Positions 62,531-64,000 of a stretch of 64,000 bases of DNA are shown one piece after another. Below the pieces are notes generated by a model. The model searched no databases and was not told where the DNA came from. It saw only the letters and a list, made by a program, of their open reading frames with translations. Position 1 is the stretch's first letter. Every line of letters starts with the position of its first letter. The position numbers and the translations under genes were made by a program. This DNA is from Siphonodentalium dalli. Taxonomy: Eukaryota; Mollusca; Scaphopoda; Gadilida; Siphonodentaliidae. Location: assembly GCA_032622095.1 (NCBI GenBank), contig CP136061.1, forward strand, positions 168,339,107 through 168,403,106, written 5' to 3'.

Positions 62531-63900
62531 GAAAAATAACGGAATTGGTGGTGGCTATTCTCAAATTGACGATAAACAATACCCACCAGTGACTTTTCCC
62601 AGAAATTATCAATTTTGGTAAAGTGAGCCCTGCGGCTATGTCCTAAGTTATTTGCCCACATTGTTGGTGTTAAAATGACTACAGCATACCATATTTGTAC
62701 CTGATATGCAAGAAGTGTTGGTTAATTTGGATTTTCGTGCCATTTGGAGCCGAAACATTTATTTTTTATTGAAAAATCACTCTTTTTCAAAAAAATTATA
62801 TTTTTCGAACATTATTATTCAAACGTATATTGCAATAATATTGAAATATTTAGGTCATATTATGTAGTAGTTATCTAACAAGCATATGAAGGAAGAAGTT
62901 AACAACAATTTTGAACGGTTTGCGAGATATTGGATTTTAGCTACCCCTCCCCCAAACACGTTTTTGGTTGAAAGATATACATATTTTTGATAATGTCATT
63001 ACAAACATTTTTGAATTGATCTGAATGGGACCCAATATGAATATTGTACTGAAAGTGTTGTCCAGAGATGCCGTTTAATCGATTACAGATGTGTTCAGGC
63101 TTTCCGACCACCAGTTACAACAACAACAATTATTTTATTGATAACAGTAAATTTGCATGCATTAACATCGATGTTAAGTACTAAAACCTTTGTTATAAAC
63201 AACGTGACCAACTATATAACATATGGCTCAGTAGTTATCTGGACAACACAAGTAGAAAGAATTTGACAGAAATTGAAAAATAACGGAATAGGTGGTGGCT
63301 ATTGTCAAATCGACGATGAGCGATACCCTCCAGTGACTTTTTCCAGAAATTAACGATTTTGGTAAAGCGAGCCCTGTGGCTGTGTCCTAGCCTATTTGCC
63401 CATATTGTTGGGGTTAAAATTACTACAACATACCATACTTCTACCTGATATGAAAAAAAGTGTTAGTTAATTTAGATTTTCCTGCCATTTGGAGCCAAAA
63501 TATTTATTTTTTGCTGAAAAATCACACTTTTTCACAAAAATATTATTTTTCGAACATTATCATTCAAATAGATATTGTTATAATGCCCAAATATTTAATT
63601 CTTATGGTGATGCAGTTATCTGCCAAGCATGTGCAGAAAGAAGTTAACAGAAATTTAAAACAATTTGCGAAATAATGGATTTTAGCTACACCTCTCCCAA
63701 ACACGTTTTTGGTTGAAAAATTACATATTTTTGTTCAGAACATTACCAAATTTCCCAATTGATCATACTGGGACCCAGCATAATTCTTTTGCTGAAAATT
63801 GAGCCCGGGGGACATTGCTTAAGTGATTAAAGACGTGTTCAGGCTTCCAGACCCCAAATTACAACAACGCATTTTATTTGCTATTACATACAATAAGTGT
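62531..63900 (+). repeat. Two tandem ~744-bp units inside FB-2
   Basis: GAAAAATAACGGAATTGGTG at 62531 recurs as GAAAAATAACGGAATAGGTG at 63275. The same order follows in both: CCAGTGACTTTT, GGTAAAG(T/C)GAGCCCTG, GCCATTTGGAGCC, a TTTTTCGAACATTAT run, CCCAAACACGTTTTTGGTTG and TGTTCAGGCTT. The copies differ by many substitutions, so the duplication is old. Confidence 0.85.
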
Positions 63901-63904
63901 CGCA

Positions 63905-64000
63905 TATCAATCAACCAATCAATAGTTTATTCTCAAAAAACCAATAATGGTATACAGAGATTACAATAATTGGACAGCTGAAGAACCCAGCATGTCTGAC
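63905..64000 (-). mobile_element. Possible 3' end of a non-LTR retrotransposon
   Basis: Read on the minus strand, the sequence has GGTTTTTTGAGAATAAAC, which contains an AATAAA signal. It ends in a short ATTGATTGGTTGATTGAT tail. A 3' end with AATAAA followed by a tetranucleotide-like tail is common in invertebrate non-LTR elements. The body would lie to the right of the window. No reverse transcriptase is visible. Confidence 0.35.

Larger units (their letters stand above)
62413..64000 (+). mobile_element. FB-2: left arm of a second foldback-type element, right side outside window
   Basis: TA (62411-62412) is followed by GTGCAGCGGCCAAATCG, TAGTTTTCGAGACACCCCTA and GGTAGAACAAGTTAAAACTA, clearly related to the FB-1 terminus (AGCGGCCAAATCC, TAGTTTTCGAGATACCCCTA, GTTGAAACCAACTTT). 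Inside lie 744-bp tandem units, as in other foldback arms. The inverted partner is not seen within the window, and the true right limit is unknown. Confidence 0.6.

Noticed and set aside
1-64000. CRISPR array
   Set aside because: The repeats have no unique spacers of constant length and no cas genes, and the DNA is eukaryotic in character.

Overview
The window is non-coding eukaryotic DNA. I could not support any protein-coding, rRNA or tRNA gene. It is AT-rich by eye and made of tandem satellites and short non-autonomous DNA transposons with inverted repeats flanked by TA or TTAA. There are no bacterial operons, Shine-Dalgarno signals or dense ORFs. The mix (long satellite array, degenerate tandem blocks with motifs such as ATCCAAGATGGC, hairpin MITEs with TTAA or TA flanks) fits a marine invertebrate. 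A mollusc is my best guess, from general familiarity with such repeats and not from a search.

Region 1 (1-40820) is one uninterrupted satellite array, open at the left edge of the window. It is built from two related monomers: a short one (S, about 394-399 bp) and a long one (L, about 560 bp). L is S plus an extra segment of about 160 bp that carries a second copy of a roughly 40-bp internal block. S and L mostly alternate, giving a dimer of about 960 bp. On top of this lie higher-order repeats. A 16-monomer unit of exactly 7,673 bp is present three times in full (2201, 9874, 22090) and twice truncated (17547, 20012). An 8-monomer unit of 3,833 bp is present twice in tandem (28238, 32071) plus a remnant. 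A local 2,078-bp unit lies around 20-22 kb. Chimeric monomers mark the recombination joints. Each monomer also holds a splice-acceptor-like tract followed by an ATG in good initiation context, an unexplained exon-like piece.

Region 2 (40821-46600) starts with an abrupt array edge and a short domain of degenerate TTAGCGTTT repeats. Then comes a MITE terminus, a small minisatellite and a 4.0-kb TA-flanked inverted-repeat element. Inside that element a degenerate minisatellite runs in one direction to about 45.0 kb and then in the opposite direction.

Region 3 (46600-52620) holds a 2.5-kb TA-flanked element, whose ancestral empty site has a paralogue at 50101-50120, with another MITE nested inside it. 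Hairpin repeats, degenerate tandem repeats and the first TTAA-flanked composite MITE follow.

Region 4 (52670-57972) is a 5.3-kb foldback element. Its inverted arms of about 1.4 kb are themselves built of tandem units of about 360 bp, and its core is about 2.4 kb and non-coding. No transposase is visible.

Region 5 (57973-64000) holds more MITEs (including a near-perfect 467-bp palindrome with TTAA flanks), a cluster of short hairpins, a tandem block of about 160 bp containing ATCCAAGATGGC, the left arm of a second foldback-type element with 744-bp tandem units, and what may be the 3' end of a non-LTR retrotransposon on the minus strand. Functionally, the left two thirds look like a heterochromatic (possibly centromeric or pericentromeric) satellite block, and the right third like its transposon-rich flank.
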